A DNA stretch of 64,000 nucleotides, from assembly GCA_963715025.1 (NCBI GenBank), contig CAVQQQ010000009.1, forward strand, positions 868,001 through 932,000, written 5' to 3'. The translations under genes were made by a program, and so were the position numbers. Each line of letters opens with the position of its first letter. The stretch's first letter is position 1. Below are positions 9,767-19,171 of the stretch, in pieces. The notes under the pieces were generated by a model that did not search any database, was not told where the DNA came from, and saw nothing but the letters and a program-made list of their open reading frames with translations. Source of the stretch: DASSJT01 sp963715025 (GTDB lineage Bacteria > Actinomycetota > Actinomycetes > Actinomycetales > Dermatophilaceae).

Positions 9767-11001
9767 ATGACTCGCTCACAGGGCTTGGCGGAGTATCGAG
9801 CGGCCTTGGCTACGGCCGGAGCCCGTGGCCCTGTCATCGCTGCCATGCTGGGCCGTTTCCCGATCGCAATGGTGGGGTTTTCCCTGTTGCTGTACGTTCA
9901 GCGAGTCACAGGCTCTTATGCGAAGGCTGGGGTCGTATCGGCTGCTGTCCTCATCGGCGTCGCTCTTGGCTCGATCGTGCAGGCCCGCATGATGGATCGG
10001 GTCGGACCAAGTCGGCCGCTCGTTGGAGTGACCATCCTCTTCGCCGCGTTCGTCATCGCGATCATTGTCGCGATCGAGCACGGCGCCCCGATCGTCGCGC
10101 TGGTTCCTCTTGCCTTGAGCGTCGGCATCAGTCAGCCGACAATCGGCGCCGCCTCGCGTGCGATGTGGACGAGGCTGCTGCCTCCTGGCGCCACCCGGAA
10201 TGCCGCGTTAGAGCGACGAGGCAATCGTCACTGAGGTCTATTTCGTCCTGGGACCGGCCCTGTCCGGCCTCCTCGTCACGGCACCTTGGCCCGGCTCTGG
10301 CGTGATCGTCGGCGCGACCTTGATGATCACGGGGACCTTCTGGTACGCGTTCACTCCGACGGTGCGCGAATTCCGGCCCGCCGCAGGACAAATCGCAAGC
10401 AGGCGGTTACTCGGCGCCCTCGCCAGCCCAGGTCTGCGGACAGTGGCACTTGCTTCGGTCGGTATGGGCATCGTCCTTGGCTTCGTGGAGGTAACCGTCC
10501 CGGCGGCCACAAGCAGGACTGGTCATTACGCGGCCGGCGGCGTGCTCCTCGGACTCTGGTCGATCAGTTCCGCGGGCTTCGGCATCTTCTACGGGATCCG
10601 GCCGTGGCCGAGGGCGGCTAGGCTTCGCATCCCGACGCTCCTCGGCGGATTCGCCTTACTCGTTCTACCGCTCACGATTCCCGATTCGTTGCCGGGGCTC
10701 TGCATTCTGCCTCCTGATTGCCGGGACGCTTATCACGCCACAGACCTCCGCGCATGCCGAATCTGTCGAAAGTGTCGCGCTAAATGGCCTGATTACTGAG
10801 TCATTCGGATGGGTCATCACCGCTGCGACCCTGGGGATCGGGTTCGGCCACGCCGTCAGCGGACAGGTCATAGAGCAAGCGGGCATCAGCGCCAGCTACC
10901 TGATAGCCGCGCTCTTCGGAGGGACCTTCGCCGTCATTGTCTATCTGCGTCGGAGCACGCTCGGCGACGAAGCCCGTTCAAGAAACCCGATCCTCGGCTG
11001 A
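9767..11001 (+). pseudogene. MFS transporter, broken by two frameshifts
   Basis: Three frame segments together make one transporter of the major facilitator superfamily with about 12 membrane spans. The first runs from ATG 9767 (RGPVIAAMLGRFPIAMVGFSLLL, then AGVVSAAVLIGVALGS). A shift near 10210 leads to TEVYFVLGPALSGLLV, and another near 10700 leads to GTLITPQTSAHAESVE, ending at 11001. QTSAHAESVE lies where many actinobacterial drug-efflux MFS proteins have a similar loop. GGAG precedes the ATG. The coding signal between shifts is clean. Substrate unknown. Confidence 0.75.
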
Positions 11002-11037
11002 GGTCGGTCAGATAATAGGAGAGAAGATGATTCCACG

Positions 11038-12690
11038 ATGATCCGGGCACTCGCAGATGATCTGCTCGACCTCCAATCCGCGTTCGATCCGCTGAATGCC
11101 ACCATGCTGGGTGTTCCGGGATTCGACGACAGGCTGGCAGATCCGACCGTCGATGCGGAGCAAACTCTCCGGGGGCGTGCGACGGGTGTCTTGGAGCGCA
11201 CTGCGGCTCGACAAATCCGGACTGGACGAAGACGAGGCGCTCACGGCCGCGGTTGTTATTCAGCAGGCGAGTGCTTTGATCGATAAAATCGATGCCCGGA
11301 TGGTCGAGTACAGCATCACCGATTTCAATTATGTTGGGGCAGCAGCAACCCTGTTGACGTTGATGCCGGTCGCCACCGTGTCCGACTCGGCCGACACGGA
11401 CGCGTACCTAGCGCGGCTCCGCGCCATCCCGGCATACCTCGAAGCAGTAGCCGATCGCCATCGCATAGGCGCCTCCGCCGGACGGATGCCGGTGCGCCGC
11501 CTCGTGGACGCGGCCGTGGCTCATCTCGACCGCTACCTCGCCGACCCAGTCGGAGATCCGCTGCTCGGGCCGAAACCGCGGGGCGGAATGGTGACTTTGC
11601 ACGCGAGAAGGCGCACTTGGTCGAGAACACAGCAAGGCCCGCGCTAGCCGCCTACCGGGAGATGCTGGCCGAGGAAGTCAGCGCTGGAGCACGCGACGAC
11701 TCCAAACCAGGGCTCTGCTGGCTGCCCGAGGGGGAGGCGGTGTACGCGGCGTTGTCCCGTGTACACACCACCACCGACCTCACGCCCGATGAGCTGCATC
11801 AGATCGGGCTGAACGTCGTCGCAGGCCTGCGCGACGAGTATGCGGAGATTGGCTCGCGGGTGTTCGGGACGCGAGATCCCACTGAGGTCTTCAGACGGCT
11901 GGCGACCGACCATGCGATGCGCTGGCGCGACGGTGAGGAGCTGCTCACGCATGCTCGTGCGGCCATCGCTCGGGCGGAGGCCGAGATGCCCAAGTGGTTC
12001 GGCATACTGCCCGGGCAACAGGTTCAGGTCGAGCCCGTGCCGGCAGCGGAGGCCCCAGGAGCCCCGATGGCCTACTACTTCCAGCCATCTTTGGACGGTC
12101 GGCGTCCGGGTGTCTACTACGCCAACACATTCCACGCCCACGAGCGCGACAGATTCCTCTCGGAGGTGACGGCGTTCCACGAGGCCATCCCCGGGCACCA
12201 CCTGCAATTGACCATCGCCATTGAGCGGACAGAACTGCCACTCCTCCGTCGACTGGCCGATGTCAACGCCACTATCGAGGGATGGGCCCTCTACAGCGAG
12301 CGGCTCGCCGATGAAATGGGGCTGTACTCCGACGATGTCGGCAGGCTCGGCATGCTCGCGATGGATTCGATTCGAGCTGGCAGGCTTGTCGTCGATACAG
12401 GGCTGCATGCGAAGGGCTGGACACGTCAGCAAGCCATCAGCTACCTCCGCGAGAACACTCCGCTCGCGCCACTGGACGTCGACCGAGAGGTGGACCGATA
12501 CATCGCCCATGTCGCCCAAGCACTCTCGTACATGACGGGAAGGCTGGAGATCCAGCGGATCCGGAACGAAGCCCAGCAACGCCTAGGATGCCGCTTCGAC
12601 ATCCGGTCGTTCCATGACCTGGTTCTCAGAAATGCACCGCTGCCGATCGGCGTCCTTGACGCCGTCGTCGCGCGATGGGACGGCCGATGA
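11038..12690 (+). pseudogene. DUF885 peptidase-like protein, broken by two frameshifts
   Basis: The first segment (from 11038, LNATMLGVPGFDDRL) changes frame near 11200 and again near 11590. The long third segment carries the DUF885 signature: YFQPSLDGRRPGVYYANTF, then FHEAIPGHHLQ, a HExxxGHH-like metal motif, and ATIEGWALYSERLADEMG. Family members are putative metallopeptidases or hydrolases of unknown substrate. All blocks are present, so only the reading frame is broken. GGAGAG lies 14 bases before the ATG, slightly far. It follows the MFS remnant by 36 bases, so the two may have been one operon. Confidence 0.8.
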
Positions 12691-12855
12691 TGGAAAACTC
12701 GGTCACTGCAAGCGACTTCTTGTCGATCGCCAGCCGGCCAGCTATGCCGCCGCCTCGCCGGCGGTGGCATCGTCAGATGTAACCCACGGCTGACCGGCCC
12801 GCTGATCTGATGGTGTGGAGCGTCGTCGGGCGAACACGAGGATCGGAGCGTTGAC

Positions 12856-14678
12856 ATGCGGCTGACCATTCAGCTTCTTGGCCGCCCGAGATTCGTGCGA
12901 GGCTCGCGCGATGCCCACCAGCTCCGGAGTCGTAAGAGCTGGGCCCTGCTTGGCGTATCTGATTTTGAGTGAACGCGCGCCCACCCGACGCCAGCTTGCT
13001 TCTCTGCTCTTCTCCGAGGCCGACGACCCCATCCGAGCGCTGCGGTGGAGTCTCTCAGAACTTCGGCAGGGTCTCGGCCCGGACGGATCCATCGCTGGCG
13101 ATCCCGTCGTGATCCGGCTGCCGGCGGACACGGTTGTCGACGTTGAAGTCGTCAGGAGGGGGACATGGAGGGAGGCAGTCAGACCTCCCCGGGTTGGGTT
13201 CAGATCTGCTGGACGGCATCGTGCTCCGAGGAGCCGCAGCCTTTCAGACGTGGCTGCTATCGGAGCAACGCCAAGTTGCTGCCGCATCTGAGGCCATTCT
13301 GCACGAGGCCGCCCTCGGGTCGATGTCGCGGGGCGTACTGGACTGCGGCTCTGGAGTATGCCGTTCGCGCAGCGGCGATGAGTCCGCTCGACGAGAATCA
13401 TCAGGCCCTGCTGATCCGCCTCTATCGACTGACCGGAGATCATGACTCGCGCGGCGAGGCAGTTTGCTGATTTCACGCTGAGCCTCGAACGAGAACTGGG
13501 CGTGTCGCCCGGTCCGGCTGTGCTGGCGGCCATGTACAGGAACCTGCTGGCGCGCGACGAGGTCGCCGACGACACCACGATCGAGGCGATCGTCGAAGCC
13601 GGGTCAGCGGCCGTCTCGGCAGGCGCACTCGAGGCTGGCGTCGACTCTCTGCGGGCGGCGGTGAGGCTCGCTGACGGTGCTCGATGCGACGCAGCTGCGC
13701 GTCAGCTCGAGGTTGGTCCTTGCCGAGGCGCTGATCCATTCGCTGGGGGCTTGGACGAAGATGGCCTTGCCGCACTGCATGAAGCCGACGAAATCGCATT
13801 GCCAATGACCTCACTCGACGCGGTGGCCCAAGCTCGATCCGAACTCGGGCTACGTGGACTTCCTTCGTGCCCGATACGACAGGGCAGAGTTCTGGCTGAG
13901 GGACGCGCTGAAATACGCGAATGGATCGCCCTCCATTAGGGCGAAAGCCACGACTTATCTCGGTTCTGTCGAAAGCGATCGATCCAACTATCGCCGAGCC
14001 TCAGCCCTTCTCGAAGAGTCAATCACGTCTTCCCAGGCAGCGGGCGATCTTAGACGCGAGGCATTCAGCCTTTCCATGCTCGGCCGTATTAGTCTTCTCT
14101 GTGACGACTTGGACCTCGCTGCCGAGCAACTCGACGCCTCGATCGATCTGGCCACAAGAGACCGCTGGCAGGCATTTCTGCCGTGGCCACAGGCTCTTCG
14201 CGGCGAGGTTCAGCTCGCGCGCGCCGATCCGGGCGGTGCCTCTGACCTTCTGGAGCAGGCCTTCGCACGGGCTTGCCAACTCGGCGATCCTTGCTGGGAA
14301 GGCATATCGGCCCGCGGGCTCGCCCTGGTGGCCGAGGCCACCGGTGACACGGTCCGCGCCTTCGAAATCCTCTCGGACGCCCGGGCGCGCAACAATCGGC
14401 TGGCAGACCCCTACGTCTGGCTCGACGGCTACATCCTCGATGCGCAGTGTGACCTCGGCCGACGTCATGGGCACATGAACACAGAACTCTGGGTCGAGGC
14501 ACTGAAGGAGCTGGCTGCCAGAACCGGAATGAGGGAGCTCCTGCTCCGCGCAATGCTTCACGGTGCGGGCGTGGGCAATGATGGCGACGCCATCGCAGCG
14601 CACCTCCTGGCGGATGGTGTCGAGAACCCGGCGTTGGCACGATTGCTCAGTGCGACCGCCACTGACCTTCAGCCTTGA
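12856..14678 (+). pseudogene. BTAD/SARP-type regulator broken by at least six frameshifts
   Basis: The gene begins MRLTIQLLGRPRFVRG, a SARP winged-helix start. It then changes frame repeatedly, near 12945, 13160, 13340, 13450, 13700, 13740 and 13850. Segments in order carry RQLASLLFSEADDPIRALRW, LLDGIVLRGAAAFQTWLLSE, ALLIRLYRLTGD and LERELGVSPGP. The long last segment is helical (DFLRARYDRAEFWL to the stop at 14678). Together these cover the DNA-binding, BTAD and TPR regions. Amino-acid sequence between shifts looks functional, which is odd for an old pseudogene and raises the possibility of sequence errors. Confidence 0.75.
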
Positions 14679-14750
14679 GCCAGCCTGGGGCGCGAAGCGC
14701 TCCGCAGCCGGGCGCTCAGAGGATCACGGCGCAGAAGACCTGAAGCAAAG

Positions 14751-14789
14751 TCAAACATCGCATCAAACACACGCGGGGTTTGCTTGATG
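14751..14789 (+). promoter_or_regulatory. direct and inverted repeats upstream of the SCO4226-type gene
   Basis: TCAAACA occurs at 14751 and again at 14763, one helical turn apart. The second copy lies in an imperfect inverted repeat, CATCAAAC (14761-14768) against GTTTGCTTGATG (14778-14789). SARP regulators bind direct heptamers about a turn apart, and two SARP-type genes lie just upstream, so this may be their target. That is inference. Confidence 0.3.
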
Positions 14790-14844
14790 AATACAGAGTC
14801 CTCACGCGATCACGCATCGGACTCGCAACCGTTAGGAATACCGA

Positions 14845-15096
14845 ATGTCACTCTTCATGGACGTGCACAACATCGAGGGTGGGGTGGCGGCGAGTGATGT
14901 CGCTGCCGCTCACGAAGCCGATCTCGCGACCCAGGGAGCCCACGGCGTGAACTACATCCGCTACTGGGTGGACGAGCAGGCAGGGAAGATCTTCTGCTTG
15001 GTCGAATCGCCAAACGCAGAGGCCGCCCAGTCGGTGCATAGAGAAGCCCACGGCCTCGTCGCAGACGAGATCTACCCAGTCAGCGAACATGCCTGA
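14845..15096 (+). CDS. SCO4226-family nickel-binding protein (DUF4242)
   Basis: An 83-residue ferredoxin-like protein beginning MSLFMDVHNIEGGV and continuing VAAAHEADLATQGAHGVNYIRYWVDEQAGKI in the pattern of Streptomyces SCO4226, whose structure showed nickel binding. The REAHGLVADEIYPV end is conserved. Cellular role is unknown. TAGGAA lies before the ATG. Its stop overlaps the next gene's start by 8 bases (ATGCCTGA), so the two are translationally coupled. Confidence 0.85.
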   Translation: MSLFMDVHNIEGGVAASDVAAAHEADLATQGAHGVNYIRYWVDEQAGKIFCLVESPNAEAAQSVHREAHGLVADEIYPVSEHA

Positions 15097-15814
15097 GCGC
15101 ACGGCGCTCACTTCGACGGACGAGTTGACGAGGGCAGCCGAGGCGAAGTGGCTGCAGTGGTGGACGGCAGGCCCGACGGAAAAGGAAGGGGCGGGCCTGC
15201 CGGTCGGCGCTGAAGCGCCAGACCTCGCGCTCGAGGACCACTCCGGTCAAGAGCGCCAGCTGTCGGAGTTCTGGGGCGGCCAGCCTGCCCTGCTCATGTT
15301 CTGGCGCCACTTCGGCTGCGGTTGTGGCGCTGGTCGCGGCGACCGACTGAAGGCCGAATGGACTGCCTATCTGGAGGCCGGTCTCAACCCGGTGATCATC
15401 GCCCAGGGCGAGCCCGCCCGTGCCGCGGCCTATCGCGCCCGGCATGACCTGCCCTGCCCGATCCTGTGCGATCCCAGCCACGTGGCCTATCGCGCCTACG
15501 GGATCGGTCAGTGGTCAGTCCAGCAGGTCCTGTATGACGCGCCCGAGGAATTCTGGAGCCATCCCCACGACCTGGGGGTGAGTTTCCAGAACGCAAGACG
15601 CGAACAGGGCCGACCCCCCGTCGACGACCCATGGCGCGCTGTGGCGGAATACGTCATCGGCTCCGATGGACTCGTTCGCCTCTCCTATCGCTACCAATAT
15701 TGCGAGGACTTCCCCGATCCGCGGGTGCTCACGACGACTGCCCGCCGCGGCCAACGCAGCTGGACAGCCAAGGAGCGCCCCGAAGAAGGGAGCCCGCGGT
15801 CGACTGAGCACTAG
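15089..15814 (+). CDS. redoxin / AhpC-TSA-like protein
   Basis: A 241-residue thioredoxin-fold protein. PVGAEAPDLALEDHSGQERQLSEFWG is the standard redoxin entry strand, and LLMFWRHFGCGCGAG is the active-site region. Related peroxiredoxin-like proteins usually carry a C-P-x-C there; here the order is Cys-Gly-Cys-Gly, so redox chemistry may differ. The C-terminal third (WRAVAEYVIGSDGLVRLSYRYQYCEDFPDP) is typical of the peroxiredoxin-like family. It is coupled to the nickel-binding gene. A bidirectional terminator follows. Confidence 0.7.
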   Translation: MPERTALTSTDELTRAAEAKWLQWWTAGPTEKEGAGLPVGAEAPDLALEDHSGQERQLSEFWGGQPALLMFWRHFGCGCGAGRGDRLKAEWTAYLEAGLNPVIIAQGEPARAAAYRARHDLPCPILCDPSHVAYRAYGIGQWSVQQVLYDAPEEFWSHPHDLGVSFQNARREQGRPPVDDPWRAVAEYVIGSDGLVRLSYRYQYCEDFPDPRVLTTTARRGQRSWTAKERPEEGSPRSTEH

Positions 15815-15845
15815 GCCCAGACTTCAGGGCCCTACTGCAGCCTTA

Positions 15846-15881
15846 CCCGGTGGTGCGTCCAGGACCGAACGCACCACCGGG
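15846..15881. terminator. bidirectional terminator between redoxin gene and VKOR gene
   Basis: CCCGGTGGTGCGT (15846-15858) pairs perfectly with ACGCACCACCGGG (15869-15881) around a 10-base loop, followed by a short CCCGTTTC tail. It lies between convergent genes. Confidence 0.8.
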
Positions 15882-15967
15882 CCCGTTTCACCCGGGCAAT
15901 TCGGGGTCAAATCGCGGGGGTGGTGTCCGAGCGTGTCGGGGAGATCTCACAGACTCACCTGGCGTCT

Positions 15968-16585
15968 TCAGAACGTGAGTCCGAGCCAGAGCATCGTGCC
16001 CAATAGGGCGGCCAAGCCGAACCACACGACCAGGTCGGCGCCGGAGCCAACCAGGGCAGCAACCCCGCGTCCGAACTGTCCCTGCCCCAGTGCGCCCGCC
16101 GCTGACGCGACGCGGGTGACCCCCATCCCCACCACGATGATGTTGACCGCACAGGCCACGCAGAACAGGCAGAGCACGCGGATCGAGAGCGCCGACTGTT
16201 CGAGGTACCACGTCACGAAGGCCGCCATGAACACCGTGACGCCGAAGACCGACGCGAGATAGCCAGGCGACAGCGCGCTGCCCAGAAGGCCTGCGAGTCC
16301 GGCCGAGGCCGCGAAGGCGAAGACCGCCAGCGCGATGATCGAGTTGGGGATGCCCAGCGCTGACGACTGCCAGTGCGAGTAGACGCTGCTGCACGAAAGC
16401 ACTGAGTTGATCTCGCAGAGCGACGACGCGCTCGGCTTCGCCGCCCACCTGATCCGCTCGACGGTCTGCCAGCCCGCGGACACCATGCCGAGACCGCCCC
16501 CCACGACCATGAGGGCATACCACCTGCGCAGGGATCCGGCCGCCCGGGCCGTCGGCGCATGGTCAGGGCGGAGAGTGGTCGACAT
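15968..16585 (-). CDS. vitamin K epoxide reductase (VKOR) family membrane protein
   Basis: A 205-residue integral membrane protein that, in bacteria, reoxidises periplasmic or extracellular DsbA-like thiol oxidases by passing electrons to quinone. The four VKOR cysteines are visible: the loop pair C57 and C65 (LCEINSVLSC) and the redox centre CLFC at 139-142, with a following C145. About five membrane helices are predictable. No DsbA partner is fused or adjacent. It starts at ATG 16585. Confidence 0.9.
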   Translation of the reverse strand: MSTTLRPDHAPTARAAGSLRRWYALMVVGGGLGMVSAGWQTVERIRWAAKPSASSLCEINSVLSCSSVYSHWQSSALGIPNSIIALAVFAFAASAGLAGLLGSALSPGYLASVFGVTVFMAAFVTWYLEQSALSIRVLCLFCVACAVNIIVVGMGVTRVASAAGALGQGQFGRGVAALVGSGADLVVWFGLAALLGTMLWLGLTF

Positions 16586-16774
16586 GCGGGCCTCCTGTCG
16601 TGCACAGACCAGACGTTCACTCCGACCCTAGGAAGCCCAACCGGTCCGGCGCAGGGACCTACGGCCCGCCTTGGCCCGGCAGCGCGCCAGACCAGCCTCC
16701 CGGGTGGGCGTGAGTCTTCGGAGCTTTGCCGCGTCCTGGCACCCATAGACTTCCGAAGACTCGGCGCCCGTTTG

Positions 16775-16861
16775 CGGAGGGCGTGGGATTCGAACCCACG
16801 ATGCCGTTGCCGACATAGCGGTTTTCAAGACCGCCGCACTAGGCCACTATGCGAGCCCTCC
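16775..16861 (-). tRNA. tRNA-Ser (anticodon TGA)
   Basis: Reverse strand. Acceptor arms GGAGGGC and GCCCTCC pair, and the anticodon loop CTTGAAA gives TGA. The long extra arm is typical of tRNA-Ser, and the T-arm contains GGTTCGAATCC. CCA is not encoded. The gene reads UCN serine codons. Confidence 0.95.
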
Positions 16862-16968
16862 TGGGCCACTCGGCATACCCATGCGTTGGGGGGGTAGGCC
16901 AGTAACGCACCAACCGTATAGCCAACGTGCGCCTGCGGTTGAATGCGCTTTGGGCCGAAGGAGCGCAC

Positions 16969-17463
16969 ATGGACGACTACACCCGGAACCACGAGACCGA
17001 GGCGGAGCGACTCGACCGTAACTGGAACGAGCTGCTCCAGGAGCTGCGGGTCACGCAGACCGGCGTACAGATCCTGACCGGGTTCCTCCTTGCCATGCCG
17101 TTCCAGCAGCGATTCAGCGAGCTGACCCGATTTGGGGTCGGCGTCTACATCGCAGCCGTGGTCCTGACCCTGATCTCGACGTGCTTGCTCATCACCCCGG
17201 TGAGCATGCACCGGCTACTCTTCCGGCAGCGGCGCAAGGAGACCCTCGTCGACCTCGGCGACCACTTGGCCGAGGGTGGTCTGGCAGTACTGGGACTGGC
17301 CATCTCGGCGGTGGCGACCCTCATCTTCACCATGGTCTTCAGCGAGCGTGCAGGGCTGATGGCCGGCGGGGCCACGCTGGTGCTGTACGCCGCCGCGTGG
17401 CTCGTCCTGCCGCTCGGCATGCGCGCGGTCAGCGAAAGCCCATCCTCCGAGCACCCGCGATAG
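16969..17463 (+). CDS. DUF6328 family membrane protein
   Basis: A 164-residue protein starting MDDYTRNHETEAERLDRNWNELLQELRVTQTGVQILTGFLL, the recognisable start of the actinobacterial DUF6328 family. Four hydrophobic helices are visible (about 43-53 with 63-82, 104-122 and 129-150). Function is unknown. AAGGAG five bases before the ATG at 16969 decides the start. Confidence 0.8.
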   Translation: MDDYTRNHETEAERLDRNWNELLQELRVTQTGVQILTGFLLAMPFQQRFSELTRFGVGVYIAAVVLTLISTCLLITPVSMHRLLFRQRRKETLVDLGDHLAEGGLAVLGLAISAVATLIFTMVFSERAGLMAGGATLVLYAAAWLVLPLGMRAVSESPSSEHPR

Positions 17464-17494
17464 GGTCGATTTCAATCCACGAAAGGAGCCCCGC

Positions 17495-17815
17495 ATGGGC
17501 AAGCTGTCCTTCGTTGCCGGAGCGGCACTCGGTTACGTCCTGGGCGCAAAGGCCGGACGTCAGCGCTATGAGCAGATCAAGGCGAGCGCGACCAAGGTGT
17601 GGTCGAGTGAGCCCGTGCAGGCGCGCGTGGGCGATGTCACCAACGTCGCCAAGACCAAGGCCGCGCCGTTCGTGACCGACAAGCTCGGCGACGCCGCCAA
17701 GGCAGCCAGCAAGGCCATGCGCGACCGGTCGCCGGTTTCCTCTGGCACCGGCGGCAGCGGCGGTGCCAGCGGCACGAGCGGCACCAACGGCACCAGCGAC
17801 CAGCGCATCAGCTGA
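17495..17815 (+). CDS. YtxH-like small membrane-associated protein
   Basis: A 106-residue protein with one short hydrophobic N-terminal segment containing glycine motifs (KLSFVAGAALGYVLGAKAG), then a basic helix RQRYEQIKASATKVW and a helical middle, ending in a low-complexity Gly/Ser/Thr tail. This pattern is common in actinobacteria, often near other envelope genes; function is unknown. GAAAGGAG lies before the ATG. A strong terminator follows directly. Confidence 0.75.
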   Translation: MGKLSFVAGAALGYVLGAKAGRQRYEQIKASATKVWSSEPVQARVGDVTNVAKTKAAPFVTDKLGDAAKAASKAMRDRSPVSSGTGGSGGASGTSGTNGTSDQRIS

Positions 17816-17820
17816 GCGAT

Positions 17821-17855
17821 CGGGTACCCGGCCGCTGTTGGCGGCCGGGTACCCG
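17821..17855 (+). terminator. terminator after the YtxH-like gene
   Basis: CGGGTACCCGGCCGC (17821-17835) pairs perfectly with GCGGCCGGGTACCCG (17841-17855) around a 5-base loop. It starts 6 bases after the stop codon. Confidence 0.85.
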
Positions 17856-17879
17856 GGTCATAAGCCGGGCCTGGGCGTC

Positions 17880-17943
17880 CCTGGCGTCAGGAGAGCCTGG
17901 TGTCAGGAGGGCCTGGTGTCAGGAGAGCCTGGTGTCAGGAGAG
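17880..17943. repeat. 16-bp tandem repeat, four copies
   Basis: Four units of CCTGGTGTCAGGAGAG run head to tail with one or two changes in the first and second copies, followed by a partial fifth unit. They sit between the terminator of the YtxH-like gene and the 3' end of the convergent LanC-like gene. No spacers separate the units, so this is not a CRISPR array. Confidence 0.85.
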
Positions 17944-17965
17944 CCTGAATCAGACGACTCCGGTG

Positions 17966-19171
17966 TTAGAAGAGCAGCGATGCCGGCGTGATCCCTGAGT
18001 CCGGGTATGCGAGCCGCGCCAGCACCAGCGCGGTTCCCGCGAGGCCTAGGTAGAGGCTTGAGGCCGGCGGGCCCGAGACCTGCCCAGGCCACGCCAACGG
18101 GTCATCGTCCCAAGCCGCGACCAGCGCGACGGCGGCGCGCTGGGCCACCCCCAGGTAGTGGTCATCACCCCAGACCTCGGTGGCCAGGGCCAGCGTGTCC
18201 AGGACGCCGCCCAGCCCATGGCAGAGGCACAGGCCGCCGGCAAGCGCGACGCTGCGGCTGTCCCACCCGGAGCGCTCGAGCTGGCCGACCGCAAGGATGC
18301 ACGCCCGCACGGCGCGCAGCGCGTCGGCCTCGAGGACGGCCCCGTCCAGGGCCACCCCGTGGCCGGCCAGCTGCTGCATCCGCAGCCGGACGGCGCCGAT
18401 GCCGGCCGCGCCGTTGCACCACGTGACCGAGCAGCTAGGCGGCGTGTCCCGCCGGTCGGGCCACCCGGCGCGGCGCCGGTCGAACTGCGCCGACTCCCAG
18501 CGCACCGCCTCGGCTGCGATCCCAGCCGCGGGGCGGGCCAGGTCCGGGTGGCGCGAGGCGGTCTCAGACAAGGCCAGCGCGATGCCGCTGGCGCCATGGG
18601 CCATTCCGCACAGGGCCGGCCCGTAGGGACCCGACGCCAGTGGCCCGCTGGCCCAGCTGAACCCGTCTCCGGTGGCCTTGGCCGCACGGGCCAGAGCTCG
18701 CACACTGTCGGTCACCTCGGCGACGCCAGCTCCGGTTGCGAGCTGACCAAGCAGTATGCCGGCCACTCCGGTCGCCAGGTCGGCTCCCGTCCCAGCCGTG
18801 GCGGGAGGGGCGGGCGGCCGACGGCCGATGGTGAGGCGTTCGCCGCCGAGCTGCTCGACTTCGGCTGCCGCGGTGAGCACTCCGGCCCGACCGTGGAGCA
18901 GACCGGGCGCAGTCATTCGGTCGAGCCGGCCCAGAGCAGCGGCAGCTCCCAATTGCGCGGCGTGCATGAGGTCTGACCGGTCTGTGGCAATCGCGATGTG
19001 GGCCAAGGCGAGGGCGGTGCCGGCGTCGCCGTCGTAGACCGTAGAGTGCACACGGCGCGGCGGCGCGGAGTCGACGAGGGCGTCGGCACAGCGGTCGACC
19101 GCCTCCTGGAGCAGGACCGCCGCAGCGGTCAGCGCACGCGAGGCGCTGCTTGGAACGGGCTGAGCACTCAT
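17966..19171 (-). CDS. stand-alone LanC-like lanthionine cyclase homologue
   Basis: About 401 residues with the alpha/alpha-barrel repeats of LanC. GxxG-type motifs occur as CGMAHGASGI, WCNGAAGIG, CHGLGGVLD and YLGLAGTAL. The zinc ligands of lantibiotic cyclases are all present: Cys252 in WCNG and Cys317-His318 in CHG, with the active-site His192 in GMAHG. In lantibiotic systems this enzyme adds Cys thiols to dehydrated residues. No dehydratase, precursor peptide or transporter was found nearby, so it may act in trans or have another role, as LanC-like glutathione-adding proteins do. ATG 19171 is preferred over GTG 19180 because AGGGG fits it better. Confidence 0.8.
   Translation of the reverse strand: MSAQPVPSSASRALTAAAVLLQEAVDRCADALVDSAPPRRVHSTVYDGDAGTALALAHIAIATDRSDLMHAAQLGAAAALGRLDRMTAPGLLHGRAGVLTAAAEVEQLGGERLTIGRRPPAPPATAGTGADLATGVAGILLGQLATGAGVAEVTDSVRALARAAKATGDGFSWASGPLASGPYGPALCGMAHGASGIALALSETASRHPDLARPAAGIAAEAVRWESAQFDRRRAGWPDRRDTPPSCSVTWCNGAAGIGAVRLRMQQLAGHGVALDGAVLEADALRAVRACILAVGQLERSGWDSRSVALAGGLCLCHGLGGVLDTLALATEVWGDDHYLGVAQRAAVALVAAWDDDPLAWPGQVSGPPASSLYLGLAGTALVLARLAYPDSGITPASLLF

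Noticed and set aside
17880..17943. CRISPR array
   Set aside because: Units are 16 bases with no spacers and no cas genes nearby.
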